Shown piece after piece: positions 25,957-35,419 of a DNA stretch of 64,000 nucleotides. The notes beneath the pieces were generated by a model, which did not search any database, was not told the origin of the DNA, and saw nothing but the letters and a program-made list of their open reading frames with translations. The translations under genes and the position numbers were made by a program. Location of the stretch: NCBI GenBank assembly GCA_038745855.1, contig JBCDLC010000008.1:1-64000 (forward strand), written 5' to 3'. Source of the DNA: UBA5336 sp038745855. Its GTDB lineage: Bacteria > Pseudomonadota > Alphaproteobacteria > Caulobacterales > Hyphomonadaceae. Every line of letters begins with the position of its first letter. The stretch's first letter is position 1.

Positions 25957-27689
25957 TGGACTACGGGTCCGGCGCTGGTATTGGCGCGCTGCGAGAAGCG
26001 GGCATGCGCCCGGCGCGGGATAGTGGGAAGCGTGCCCGGGTGGTCGCGGTGTTCATGGCCGCCATTTTCGGGCTGACCGCCGTGAAAGGGGCCAGCCTCT
26101 CACTCTCGGGAGGCACGACATCGGCAGCGGAAGCGATGCCTGCGTTGTTCCCCGTGGTCGGGAACCGCCGGGCCGACATTGTCGACCGCAACGGTGAGCT
26201 GCTCGCGACAACGGTCGACGCAACGTCCCTCTTTGCCGATCCGCGCGCAATCTGGAATGTAGCGGACACAGCATCCAGGCTTGCCGCCGTTCTTGACGGC
26301 GTAGACGAGGCACGACTAGCCGAGCGGCTTGCTGACCGCGACCGGGCTTTCGTATGGGTCAAGCGTCATTTGACGCCTCGACAACATGCGGCAGTGTTTG
26401 ACTTGGGACTGGAGGGGATCGGGTTCCGGCAGGAACCACGCCGCGCGTATCCCAAAGGTGATTTGGCTGGGCATATTATCGGCTACACCAGCATTGATGG
26501 CGAAGGATTAGCAGGGGCAGAGCGTCTCGGAAATGACGGGCTATTGTCATCTGAAACGCCCCTGATGCTCACGATCGATGCGGGCGTGCAGTTTGCCCTT
26601 GAGACCGAACTCGATGCGGCGGCCACACGCTTGGGGGCAATCGGTGGGGCCGGGGTCATCGTCCAGGTGAAGACCGGCGAGATCCGCGCGATGGCAAGTT
26701 GGCCATCGTTCAATCCAAACCGCGCCGGGCGCTATGTAGAAGACGATCCGGCACGGTTCAACCGGGCCACGACGGGCGTCTACGAGCTTGGCTCGGTTTT
26801 CAAACCGCTCACCGTTGCCGCCGCCCTGAGCCGGGGCGCCATCGCAGCGGATGACGTTTTCAACACCGCCGATCCCATTGTCTTTGGCGATACCGCGATC
26901 AAAGATCTCCACCCGGTCCCCAGTCCAGCAAGTGTGACGCGCATTCTCGCCGACAGTTCGAACATCGGGACAGTGCGCATTGCCCAGGCCATGGGGGGTG
27001 ACCGCCACATATCCACGCTCGCGGACTTCGGGCTGACGCGGAAGCCAGCAGGCCGTATTCCCGGCGTCAGCGCCCCTCTCTTGCCAGAACGCTGGACGCC
27101 ATTGACCGCCGCGACCGTCTCCTACGGCCACGGCCTTGCGGTTTCCCCCCTCAGTATGACTGCCGCCTATGCAGCGCTCGGAAACCGAGGAGTTCGGCAC
27201 GAGGTTAAAATATTTGATGATCGCCCCAGCGGGGCGGGTGAGCCGCCGCCCAAGGTGCCCACCATCGCCGTATCCAGAGACGCCAGCGAAGCCGTCATCG
27301 AGATGTTGCGGAGCGCGGTCCTCGATGGCACCGGGCGTGCCGCCGACGTCCCGGGCTACCGGGTGGCGGGCAAGACGGGAACAGCCGAGAAACCCATCGA
27401 CGGTGTCTACGACCCGAACAGAAACCTCAACAGTTTCGCCGCGGTCTTCCCGGCAGATCGCCCCGAATACGCCATTTTGGTCATGCTCGATGAACCCAAC
27501 AGTCCGCCAGAGGTGCACCAGGAGACCTCGGGCGGCGTTGCGCGTACGGTGGTCGGCGATACGGCCGCCAGCACGGCGGCGCCGTTGGCCGGTCGCATCA
27601 TCGAACGGGTCGCGCCTCTGCTCGGTGTGATGCCGCGCTGGGACGATCCGGCCAATGGGCCCGCCAATGCGGGGAGGCAGAGCGAATGA
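25953..27689 (+). CDS. ftsI: Septal transpeptidase, penicillin-binding protein 3
   Basis: FtsI cross-links peptidoglycan at the septum together with FtsW. The 578-residue class B PBP has one N-terminal membrane segment (VVAVFMAAIFGLTAVKGASL), a pedestal domain starting NRRADIVDRNGELLATTV, and a transpeptidase domain with active-site Ser281 in ELGSVFKPL (SxxK), S335-S336-N337 (SxN) and K474-T-G in VAGKTGTAE. Start ATG overlaps the ftsL stop; its stop overlaps murE. Confidence 0.96.
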   Translation: MMDYGSGAGIGALREAGMRPARDSGKRARVVAVFMAAIFGLTAVKGASLSLSGGTTSAAEAMPALFPVVGNRRADIVDRNGELLATTVDATSLFADPRAIWNVADTASRLAAVLDGVDEARLAERLADRDRAFVWVKRHLTPRQHAAVFDLGLEGIGFRQEPRRAYPKGDLAGHIIGYTSIDGEGLAGAERLGNDGLLSSETPLMLTIDAGVQFALETELDAAATRLGAIGGAGVIVQVKTGEIRAMASWPSFNPNRAGRYVEDDPARFNRATTGVYELGSVFKPLTVAAALSRGAIAADDVFNTADPIVFGDTAIKDLHPVPSPASVTRILADSSNIGTVRIAQAMGGDRHISTLADFGLTRKPAGRIPGVSAPLLPERWTPLTAATVSYGHGLAVSPLSMTAAYAALGNRGVRHEVKIFDDRPSGAGEPPPKVPTIAVSRDASEAVIEMLRSAVLDGTGRAADVPGYRVAGKTGTAEKPIDGVYDPNRNLNSFAAVFPADRPEYAILVMLDEPNSPPEVHQETSGGVARTVVGDTAASTAAPLAGRIIERVAPLLGVMPRWDDPANGPANAGRQSE

Positions 27690-29128
27690 GACTGGATGCG
27701 TTGTTTGACCAGGTTCCAGAAAACGCAGGACAGACAGCCGTCACGGGGCTGACGGCGGACAGCCGAAAAGTCGAACCCGGATACGTATTTGCAGCGCTCA
27801 AAGGTGTCGCTGCCGATGGTCAGACGTTTGTGCCCCAAGCGCTGGAGCGCGGCGCGGCCGCCATCCTCACCGACCGGCCAACGGACACCGGTGGGGCCGT
27901 GTTGATCAACCACTCCGAACCCAGGCTCGCCCTCGCGCGCGCGGCCGCCCGGTTCTACCCCCGCCAGCCGGACGTGATGGTCGGCGTCACCGGCACCAAT
28001 GGCAAAAGCTCCACGGTGGATTTCCTGCGCCAGATCTGGACCCATGCCGGTCTCCAGGCCGCGTCGATGGGCACGCTTGGCGCTGTCACTCCGGGTGGCG
28101 CCATCGATCTTGGGCACACGACACCTGACCCGGTTGCGATCCACCATACGCTCGATACGCTCGCGGGGCAGGGGATAACCCACTGCGCCATGGAGGCCTC
28201 CTCCCATGGGCTCGACCAGTACAGGCTGGACGGTGTGCGCCTATCAGCCGTCGCCTTCACGAACTTCACCCAGGACCATCTTGACTACCACCCGACGATG
28301 GAGGCCTACCGGGCTGCGAAGTTACGCCTCTTCCACGCGCTCGCGCCGAAGGGGGTCCCCGCCATTATCAATGCTGACAGCCCAGAGCGCGCGCCCTTCG
28401 TGGCCGCTGCGCTGGATGCCGGGCTATCACCTTTCTCCGTGGGATGGCGCGGCGCGGATCTCAAGATCGCCGAACTCATGCCCCGCGCGACGGGCCAAAC
28501 CCTGTTCCTGCGCCACGGGGACGCCGAACAAACGGTCGAGCTGCCCTTGATAGGGGAGTTCCAAGCCCTCAACGCGTTGACCGCGGCGGGCCTGGCCCTG
28601 GCATTGGGGACGCCCTTCGAAACGGTCGCCGAAGCGCTTGGCCGTTTGGCGCCGGTGAAGGGGCGGCTGGAAGCGGTCGGTGAAACAAAATGCGGCGCTG
28701 GCGTCTTCGTTGACTATGCCCATACGCCGGATGGGTTGGACGTGCTCTTGCGCGCCGCGCGGCCCCACACCGCCGGTCGGCTTGTCGTAGTGTTCGGTTG
28801 CGGCGGTGACCGGGACCGGGGCAAGCGCCCAATCATGGGAGAGATTGCCGGCAGGCAGGCTGACATCGCCATCGTCACCGATGACAATCCCCGCACAGAG
28901 ACTGCATCAGCCATCCGCGCCGCCATTCTGGAAGCGTGCCCCGGCGGGATCGAAATCGCCGACCGGGGCGATGCCATTCGCCACGCCGTTGGCTTGCTCA
29001 AATCCGGCGACACGCTTCTGATCGCTGGCAAGGGCCATGAAACGGGCCAGATCGTCGGCGCGCAGGTTCTACCCTTCAGCGATCAGGAAACGGCGCTCGC
29101 CGCGCTGGAAGAGGGCGCCCGTGGATAA
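27686..29128 (+). CDS. murE: UDP-MurNAc-L-Ala-D-Glu:meso-diaminopimelate ligase
   Basis: MurE adds the third stem-peptide residue to UDP-MurNAc-dipeptide with ATP. The 480-residue protein has the P-loop VTGTNGKSSTVDF (G103 region), the MEASSHGLDQ motif, FTNFTQDHLDYH, and DDNPRTE at about 399-405, whose DNPR sequence marks meso-diaminopimelate rather than lysine as substrate. It therefore predicts DAP-type peptidoglycan. It overlaps ftsI by ATGA and murF by 8 bases. Confidence 0.97.
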   Translation: MRLDALFDQVPENAGQTAVTGLTADSRKVEPGYVFAALKGVAADGQTFVPQALERGAAAILTDRPTDTGGAVLINHSEPRLALARAAARFYPRQPDVMVGVTGTNGKSSTVDFLRQIWTHAGLQAASMGTLGAVTPGGAIDLGHTTPDPVAIHHTLDTLAGQGITHCAMEASSHGLDQYRLDGVRLSAVAFTNFTQDHLDYHPTMEAYRAAKLRLFHALAPKGVPAIINADSPERAPFVAAALDAGLSPFSVGWRGADLKIAELMPRATGQTLFLRHGDAEQTVELPLIGEFQALNALTAAGLALALGTPFETVAEALGRLAPVKGRLEAVGETKCGAGVFVDYAHTPDGLDVLLRAARPHTAGRLVVVFGCGGDRDRGKRPIMGEIAGRQADIAIVTDDNPRTETASAIRAAILEACPGGIEIADRGDAIRHAVGLLKSGDTLLIAGKGHETGQIVGAQVLPFSDQETALAALEEGARG

Positions 29129-30554
29129 GTGTACCTGGACCTCCGCTGATATCGTCAAAGCCACTGGTGGCCGCCTCGTGAATGGGGACTTCGTGGCGAG
29201 CGGCGTCTCAATCGATACCCGAACGCTGACCCCCGCTGAACTCTTCGTGGCGCTCAAGGATGCCCGCGATGGACACGATTTTGTCGAAAATGCCATGGCC
29301 ACCGGCGCGGCAGGCGCCCTCGTCAGCCGTGAAGTCGGCGGCGGGCCGCAGGTCGTCGTTGAGGATGTTCTGGTCGCCCTCGAGCGTATGGCAGCTTTCG
29401 CCCGCGACCGGTCGCCGGCGCAGCGCGTCGCGGTAACCGGTTCGGTCGGCAAGACCAGCGTCAAGGACATGCTCGCCCAAATCTTCAGCGCGGTTGGAGC
29501 GGCCCATTGGCCGGAGAAGAGCTTCAATAACCACTATGGTGTTCCCCTCACCTTGGCCCGGATGCCCGAAGTCAGAGAGCGAGCGGTTTTCGAGATCGGC
29601 ATGAGCACACCCGGTGAAATCGCACCCCGTTCCCGCCTGGTCAGTCCGCACCATGCGATGATCACCAAGATCGCCCCGGCCCACCTGGAAGGGCTGGGTT
29701 CGATCGAGGCGGTCGCCGATGAAAAGGCGGATATCTTTGCTGGCGTACAGGATGGCGGGTCGATCATCGTTCCTGCAGACGACAGATTTACAGACAGGCT
29801 GATCCAGCGCGGCAAATCCCATGTGCCGAGCGCCGAGGTATTGAGTTTCGGCACTGCCGACGGCGCCACGGCAAAAGTTACGGGATACGAGAGCGATGGC
29901 ACCGCTTCGAAGGTGCATGTCGCTCTCGATGGCCGCCCGGCTGCCGTTTCCCTCAATGCCGTTGGAGACCATTGGACGGGGAATGTCGCTGCCGCGCTCC
30001 TTGTAGCCTGGCGGACAGGGATTGCCCCGCACATCGCAGCCGAGGCCCTCTCGGGCTTTGCGCCTCCGCCAGGGCGTGGCACCGCTGAAATCCTCGTTCT
30101 GCCCGATGGATCACACGCCTTGCTCATCGATGACGCATATAATGCCAACCCCGAAAGCATGCGCGCAGCCATCGCGGCCCTTTCGGTTCGGCCGGGTGGG
30201 CGTAAATTGGCTGCCCTTGGCGAAATGCTCGAAATGGGGGCGGGCTCAGAGGCCGGACACGCGGGCCTTGCCCCGCAACTCGAAGCGGTAGACGTCGACC
30301 AAGCCTTCCTGGCTGGGAAAGCCATGGCGCCTCTCGCGGCGGCGCTGTCAAATCGGATGGATTGTCACCATGCCGAGACCGCTGGCCCCCTCGAAGACAC
30401 CGTGAAAAATGCGCTGCGGACCGGCGACACGCTCTTGATCAAAGGCTCGAATGCTTCCGGTATGGGCATGCTGGTTAAAGCGCTTCGCCAATGGAGCGAC
30501 GCGAACCGCGCCAGGGTGATGAATAAGGAGCCGCGCGCTCCGCAAGGGGCGTGA
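29121..30554 (+). CDS. murF: UDP-MurNAc-tripeptide:D-Ala-D-Ala ligase
   Basis: MurF completes the UDP-MurNAc-pentapeptide with D-Ala-D-Ala. The 477-residue protein shows VSIDTRTLTPAELFVAL, the P-loop VTGSVGKTSVKDM (G107), NNHYGVPLTLARMP, AHLEGLGS and the DDAYNANPESMRAAI motif. The start is GTG at 29121, with GAGG six bases upstream, eight bases inside murE. It ends one base before mraY. Confidence 0.95.
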   Translation: MDKCTWTSADIVKATGGRLVNGDFVASGVSIDTRTLTPAELFVALKDARDGHDFVENAMATGAAGALVSREVGGGPQVVVEDVLVALERMAAFARDRSPAQRVAVTGSVGKTSVKDMLAQIFSAVGAAHWPEKSFNNHYGVPLTLARMPEVRERAVFEIGMSTPGEIAPRSRLVSPHHAMITKIAPAHLEGLGSIEAVADEKADIFAGVQDGGSIIVPADDRFTDRLIQRGKSHVPSAEVLSFGTADGATAKVTGYESDGTASKVHVALDGRPAAVSLNAVGDHWTGNVAAALLVAWRTGIAPHIAAEALSGFAPPPGRGTAEILVLPDGSHALLIDDAYNANPESMRAAIAALSVRPGGRKLAALGEMLEMGAGSEAGHAGLAPQLEAVDVDQAFLAGKAMAPLAAALSNRMDCHHAETAGPLEDTVKNALRTGDTLLIKGSNASGMGMLVKALRQWSDANRARVMNKEPRAPQGA

Positions 30555-30555
30555 C

Positions 30556-31749
30556 GTGCTGTTCGAATTCTTTGCCTCTGACAGCGGTGTCTTCAATCTC
30601 CTGAATTACACCACCTTCAGGATGGGCGGAGCGATTGGAACCGCGTTCCTCATCTCCGTGATCCTCGGCGGGCCACTGATCAACGTGCTTCGGGCGCGGC
30701 AGGGAAACGGACAACCGATCCGCGATCTGTCCTTCGAGGATCAGATGGCCAAACGCGGTACGCCGACCATGGGCGGCTTCTTGATCTGGCTTGGTATGTT
30801 CCTGGGCGCGCTGATCTGGATGCGCTGGGACAATCCGTATGTCTGGGTCGTGCTGGGCGTCACGGCAAGCTACGCCGTGCTGGGGTTTCTGGATGACCAC
30901 GCGAAAGTCACCAAACAGACCGATGCAGGCGTGTCAGCCGGTGTCCGTCTGCTTGTCGAGTTCGTTGTCGCCGGTATCGCCTGCTTCCTGATCATGGGGC
31001 TGCACGGCGCCCATACGCCGCTTGGGCATGCCGAATGGGGCCCGCTGAACCCCCTCGCCATGCAGATTGCAGAATTTGCGAGCCCCACATCCATTGAGCC
31101 GAACAATCAGGATTTTTCCGGCGGTGTCGCCGTTCCATTCGTCAACGATTATTTCCTGCCCTTGGGGCTGGGTTTTGTGCTCTTCGGCATGATCGTTGTC
31201 GTTGGCGCTGCAAACGCCGTGAACTTCACCGACGGCCTGGACGGGCTCGCCATCGTGCCGATGATGTTTGCGGCCCTTTCCTATGCCGTCATTGCCTATC
31301 TCACGGGCAACTTCATCTTCGCCGATTACCTGGGCATCCAATTCACACCCGGTGCCGGTGAGATACCGGTCGTCCTTGGCGCCATGATCGGCGCTGGAAT
31401 GGGCTTTCTCTGGTACAATGCCTATCCGGCGCAGGTCTTCATGGGCGATACGGGCTCGCTCGGCCTCGGCGGCATGCTCGGCGTTATTGCTGTCGCCACG
31501 AAACACGAGTTTGCGCTTGTTGTGATCGGCGGCCTTTTCGTGCTCGAAGCCCTGTCGGTCATGATCCAGGTGGGCTGGTTCAAGATCACGAAGCGGCTGA
31601 CCGGCGAGGGCAGGCGCGTGTTTCTCATGGCGCCGCTGCACCACCATTTCCAGAAACAGAACTGGCCGGAAACCCGTGTGGTGATCCGCTTTTGGATCCT
31701 CTCGATCCTGTTTTCCTTGGCCGGGCTCGCAACGCTGAAGCTGAGGTGA
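30556..31749 (+). CDS. mraY: Phospho-MurNAc-pentapeptide translocase
   Basis: MraY transfers phospho-MurNAc-pentapeptide to undecaprenyl phosphate, making lipid I at the inner membrane. The 397-residue, ten-helix protein shows KRGTPTMGGFLIW, LGFLDDHAKV (catalytic Asp pair), NAVNFTDGLDGLA, FMGDTGSL and the C-terminal MAPLHHHFQKQNWPE. Start is GTG at 30556, one base after the murF stop. An insert of about 20 residues follows the third or fourth helix region (ASPTSIEPNNQDFSG), not unusual for alphaproteobacteria. Confidence 0.97.
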   Translation: MLFEFFASDSGVFNLLNYTTFRMGGAIGTAFLISVILGGPLINVLRARQGNGQPIRDLSFEDQMAKRGTPTMGGFLIWLGMFLGALIWMRWDNPYVWVVLGVTASYAVLGFLDDHAKVTKQTDAGVSAGVRLLVEFVVAGIACFLIMGLHGAHTPLGHAEWGPLNPLAMQIAEFASPTSIEPNNQDFSGGVAVPFVNDYFLPLGLGFVLFGMIVVVGAANAVNFTDGLDGLAIVPMMFAALSYAVIAYLTGNFIFADYLGIQFTPGAGEIPVVLGAMIGAGMGFLWYNAYPAQVFMGDTGSLGLGGMLGVIAVATKHEFALVVIGGLFVLEALSVMIQVGWFKITKRLTGEGRRVFLMAPLHHHFQKQNWPETRVVIRFWILSILFSLAGLATLKLR

Positions 31750-31759
31750 TGAAGACGCC

Positions 31760-33187
31760 ATGATCCCCATCACCGAATACAAGGGACGCCAGGTGGCTGT
31801 CTTCGGTCTCGGCCGGACAGGCCTGAGCGCTGCGAAGGCGTTGATGGTCGGAGGCGCCGACGTCCATGCATGGGACGATAACGAGGCAACCCGCAAGGCC
31901 GCAGAAGCGGAAGGGGTGACGCTCTCGGATATCAACAAGCGGGACTGGCAGACCTTCGAGGCGCTTATTCTCTCCCCCGGCGTCCCGCTACGCCATCCAA
32001 AGCCTCACCGGATCGTCCGGATGGCGCAATCGGTGTCCGTTCCGATCGTTGGCGACATGGAGCTTTTTGCCAGGGCCGTCGCTTCGCTCCCCGAACGCAG
32101 CCGGCCGAGGATTGTCGGGATCACCGGCACCAATGGAAAGTCGACCACCACAGCGCTTGTCGGGCATATTCTCAAGCGCGCAGGACAAGACGTCCGGATT
32201 GGCGGCAATATCGGGAAGGGCGTCCTCGACCTCGATCCCCTGCACGCAAACGCGACCTTCGTGCTGGAGCTCAGTTCCTACCAACTCGACCTTGTCCAGT
32301 CGCTGCACTGTGATGTGGCGGTCTTCCTGAACCTCACACCGAACCATCTCGATCGGCATGGCACGCTCGAGAGCTACCTCGCGGCAAAACGGCGAATTTT
32401 CCAGAACCAGAAGGCGGGCGACACCGCGGTCATCGGGATCGATGACGTCCACAGCCAATCCCTGGCCATGGGCCTCAGCCGGGGGCCCGCCGCCGTATCC
32501 CAGATTTCGGCAGACTTCGCCCTGGGGCGTGGGGTCAGTGCCGTCGATGGGCTTCTCTTCGACAGCCAGAAGGGAAAGGCAGAACGCATCGGCGACCTCC
32601 GCACCGCACCCGCGCTGCCGGGCAAGCACAATCACCAGAACGCAGCCGCTGCCTATGCCGCCTGCCGCGCCCTCGGCATCGAGCCTCGACTGATCATGGC
32701 CGGTATCCAGAGCTTCACGGGCCTTGCCCACCGGCAGGAAGCGGTCACCACGGTCAACGGCGTGCGTTTCATCAACGACTCCAAGGCGACCAATCCGCTA
32801 GCTGCAGAGCAGGCACTCAAGGCCTACGAGCGAATTCACTGGATTGCGGGCGGGCAGACACACGCAGAGCCCATCGACCGGCTCGTCCCCCATCTCGATA
32901 GGGTTGCGTGCGCCTATCTCATCGGCGAAAGCGCGCCGGCCCTTGCCAAGGCGCTGAAAGGCAAGGTGAAGACCCAACTCTGCAAGACGCTGAATGTGGC
33001 GTTCGGCAAGGCCGTCACCGGCGCCGAAGCGGAAAGTGCAGCCGAAAACGATCCCGGTGCGGTGGTCCTCTTGTCACCCGCAGCGCCGAGTTTCGACCAG
33101 TTCAAGGATTTCGAAGCCCGAGGCGAGGCCTTCCGCCAGTTGGCTATCAACCACGCCCAGCGTGCTGCGCTCAGGGAATCGGCGTGA
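31760..33187 (+). CDS. murD: UDP-MurNAc-L-Ala:D-glutamate ligase
   Basis: MurD adds D-glutamate, the second stem residue. The 475-residue protein opens with a Rossmann-like VAVFGLGRTGLSAAKAL, has the P-loop GITGTNGKSTTTALV (G123 region), ELSSYQLDL, LNLTPNHLDRHG, PGKHNHQNAAAA, and FINDSKATNP, followed by the C-terminal domain with LLSPAAPSFDQF. It overlaps ftsW by GTGA and begins 10 bases after mraY. Confidence 0.96.
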   Translation: MIPITEYKGRQVAVFGLGRTGLSAAKALMVGGADVHAWDDNEATRKAAEAEGVTLSDINKRDWQTFEALILSPGVPLRHPKPHRIVRMAQSVSVPIVGDMELFARAVASLPERSRPRIVGITGTNGKSTTTALVGHILKRAGQDVRIGGNIGKGVLDLDPLHANATFVLELSSYQLDLVQSLHCDVAVFLNLTPNHLDRHGTLESYLAAKRRIFQNQKAGDTAVIGIDDVHSQSLAMGLSRGPAAVSQISADFALGRGVSAVDGLLFDSQKGKAERIGDLRTAPALPGKHNHQNAAAAYAACRALGIEPRLIMAGIQSFTGLAHRQEAVTTVNGVRFINDSKATNPLAAEQALKAYERIHWIAGGQTHAEPIDRLVPHLDRVACAYLIGESAPALAKALKGKVKTQLCKTLNVAFGKAVTGAEAESAAENDPGAVVLLSPAAPSFDQFKDFEARGEAFRQLAINHAQRAALRESA

Positions 33188-34329
33188 CGGCGGCTGGGTC
33201 AACGCTCTTCGCAAGGTCTGACGCGTCCTGGATCACCGAATGGCGGCGGACGCTCGATTGGCCAATCCTGGCGACGGCGACCGGGCTCATCGCGCTGGGG
33301 CTTCTCCTCTCGCTGGCCGCCGGCCCGGTGGCCGCTGAACGCATGGGCTACGCGAACAGCTATATATTCGTGCTGAAACAGGCGGTGTTCGCCGTTCTGG
33401 CCATGGCAATCCTGTTATCCTTCAGCATCCTCAGCCGCGATTGGGTCCGGCGCATCGTGGCGGTGATCTTCGTCGGCTCCCTCGCCTTGATGATCGTGAT
33501 CCTGGCCGTTGGCCACGAGGCCAAGGGCGGCCAGCGGTGGCTCCGGTTCGCAGGCTTTTCCCTGCAGCCCTCCGAATTCGTGAAACCCGCGCTCATCGTG
33601 ATGGCCGGATGGCTCCTCGCCCAGAGAGACCTGTTCCCGCAAAGCCCGTGGATTGCGATTTCGAGCGGCCTCCTCGTCGCCACCGCTGCCCTTCTCTTGA
33701 TGCAGCCCGATGTCGGCCAGACGGTCCTCTTGTCCTCAGCCTTCATGGCCGTCTTCTTTGTCTCCGGCATGCCGCGCCGCCTCGCGGGCGGGTTTGCGGC
33801 CTGTGCTGCAAGCGTCGGCGGATTGCTCTATCTCACGCTCCCCCATGTCAGGTTCCGCGTCGACAGCTTCCTCAATCCCGGCGCCTACGACACCTATCAG
33901 ATCGACCGGGCCCATGACGCAATCCGGCGCGGCGGGCTCCTCGGCGCAGGCCCTGGCGAAGGCACGGTGAAAAGCCAGGTGCCAGACGTGCACACCGATT
34001 TCATCTACTCGGTCCTCGCAGAGGAATACGGCTTGATCGCCGCGCTATTGCTCATCGCCGCCTTCGCGTTCATCACCCTCCGCGGCATCCTGCAAAGCGC
34101 ACGGATCGCAGACCCCTATCCCCGCGCTGCGGCCGCCGGATTGTTTACGCTGTTCGGTCTACAGGCCGCCATAAACATCGGCGTGAATGTCGGCCTCATG
34201 CCGGCCAAGGGCATGACGCTGCCCTTCATCTCTTCCGGTGGTTCATCCCTCCTTGGATCGGCATTGACGATAGGCCTCGCGCTCGCGTTGATCCGTGGGC
34301 GTGGACACTTCCGGAGCGGATATGTCTGA
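33184..34329 (+). CDS. ftsW: Septal peptidoglycan glycosyltransferase FtsW
   Basis: FtsW is a SEDS-family polymerase that works with FtsI on lipid II at the division site. The 381-residue, ten-helix protein contains GGQRWLRFAGFSLQPSEFVK, LLMQPDVGQTVL, the Asp-bearing TDFIYSVLAEEYG and the C-terminal GMTLPFISSGGSSLLGS. Start GTG overlaps the murD stop (GTGA), which fixes it over a longer open frame running further back. murG starts 8 bases before its end. Confidence 0.95.
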   Translation: MTAAGSTLFARSDASWITEWRRTLDWPILATATGLIALGLLLSLAAGPVAAERMGYANSYIFVLKQAVFAVLAMAILLSFSILSRDWVRRIVAVIFVGSLALMIVILAVGHEAKGGQRWLRFAGFSLQPSEFVKPALIVMAGWLLAQRDLFPQSPWIAISSGLLVATAALLLMQPDVGQTVLLSSAFMAVFFVSGMPRRLAGGFAACAASVGGLLYLTLPHVRFRVDSFLNPGAYDTYQIDRAHDAIRRGGLLGAGPGEGTVKSQVPDVHTDFIYSVLAEEYGLIAALLLIAAFAFITLRGILQSARIADPYPRAAAAGLFTLFGLQAAINIGVNVGLMPAKGMTLPFISSGGSSLLGSALTIGLALALIRGRGHFRSGYV

Positions 34330-35419
34330 CCCTTCCAAGACGGTCGTCATCGGTGCCGGTGGCACGGGCGGCCACATGTTTCCCGCCGCGGCCTTCGCCG
34401 AGGAAATGGCGGCGCGCGGCTGGTCCGTGGGCCTTGTCAGTGACGAACGCGGGCTCCGGTACGGCGCCCGTTTCCCGGCGGACTGGAAAGAAGCGGTAGA
34501 CGCTGAAAGCCCCAATCTCCGCAAGCCGTGGACGCTGCCTGCAAGCTACATGAAGATCCAGCGAGGGGTCTCCCGAACGCGAAAGATCTTCGCAGACGTG
34601 AAGCCAGCGCTTGCGGCCGGCTTCGGCGGTTATCCCGCCTATCCGGTGCTCGCTGCGGCCCGAAAAAAGCGGGTGCCGATCCTGATTCACGAACAGAACG
34701 CCGTCCTCGGCCGGGTCAACCGGCTCATGTCGCGTCACGCGGCTGCTGTCGCTTCGGGGTTTGCGCGGCTCGACAGGCGACCGAACAGCATACAGCACAT
34801 CGCTATCGGCAATCCCGTCCGCGCGCTCATCGCCGCTGTTCGCGACCGGCCTTATCCGCCAACCACGGGTACGCTCAACATCCTCATTACGGGCGGCAGT
34901 CAGGGCGCCCGCGTGTTCGGCGAGGTCCTTCCCCTCGCCATCTGCAATCACCTTCCAGATGCGCTGAAATCCCGGCTCCACGTGGTCCAGCAGGTCCGCG
35001 AGGCGCAGGTCACAGACGTCGTGAAACAGTATGCGAATGCGGGCATTTCGGCCGAAATCGATACGTTCTTCTCCGATATGCCAGAGCGGTTATCGGCCGC
35101 CCACCTCGTGATCGCCCGGTCTGGCGCCGGCACGGTCAGCGAACTGGCCGCCGTCGGTCGCCCTTCGATCCTTGTGCCCCTGGCCATAGCGATGGACGAT
35201 CACCAGGCTGCGAATGCGGAAGCCCTGACCAGCGTCAGCGCGGCGGATATGATCCTCGAGGTCAACCTCTACCCCAACCTCGTCGGCGAACTCATCGCGG
35301 TTCGCCTTGGTGATGCAATCGATCTCAACAAGCGCGCAGAGGCCGCCCGCCAGGCCGGCACGATTACCGCGGCCAAAGACCTTGCCGACCTCGCCGAAGA
35401 TATCGCCGCAGCCCGCTAA
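34322..35419 (+). CDS. murG: Lipid II-forming GlcNAc transferase MurG
   Basis: MurG adds GlcNAc to lipid I at the cytoplasmic membrane face, giving lipid II. The 365-residue GT28 protein has VIGAGGTGGHMFPAAAFAEE at the N-terminus, LAAGFGGYPAYPVL, LIHEQNAVLGRVNR, GGSQGARVFGEVLP and the donor-site IARSGAGTVSELAAVGRPSI with LVPLAIAMDDHQAANAEAL. Start ATG at 34322 overlaps ftsW by 8 bases; a GTG 27 bases earlier is possible. It is the last recognisable dcw gene here; murC, which normally follows, is absent. Confidence 0.95.
   Translation: MSDPSKTVVIGAGGTGGHMFPAAAFAEEMAARGWSVGLVSDERGLRYGARFPADWKEAVDAESPNLRKPWTLPASYMKIQRGVSRTRKIFADVKPALAAGFGGYPAYPVLAAARKKRVPILIHEQNAVLGRVNRLMSRHAAAVASGFARLDRRPNSIQHIAIGNPVRALIAAVRDRPYPPTTGTLNILITGGSQGARVFGEVLPLAICNHLPDALKSRLHVVQQVREAQVTDVVKQYANAGISAEIDTFFSDMPERLSAAHLVIARSGAGTVSELAAVGRPSILVPLAIAMDDHQAANAEALTSVSAADMILEVNLYPNLVGELIAVRLGDAIDLNKRAEAARQAGTITAAKDLADLAEDIAAAR

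Noticed and set aside
26547..27518. A 323-codon open frame antisense to ftsI
   Set aside because: It lies across the transpeptidase active-site region of an intact gene and shows no family features.
30934..31938. A long minus-strand open frame opposite mraY and murD
   Set aside because: Both sense genes carry complete catalytic motifs; the antisense protein is His/Asp/Arg-rich low complexity.
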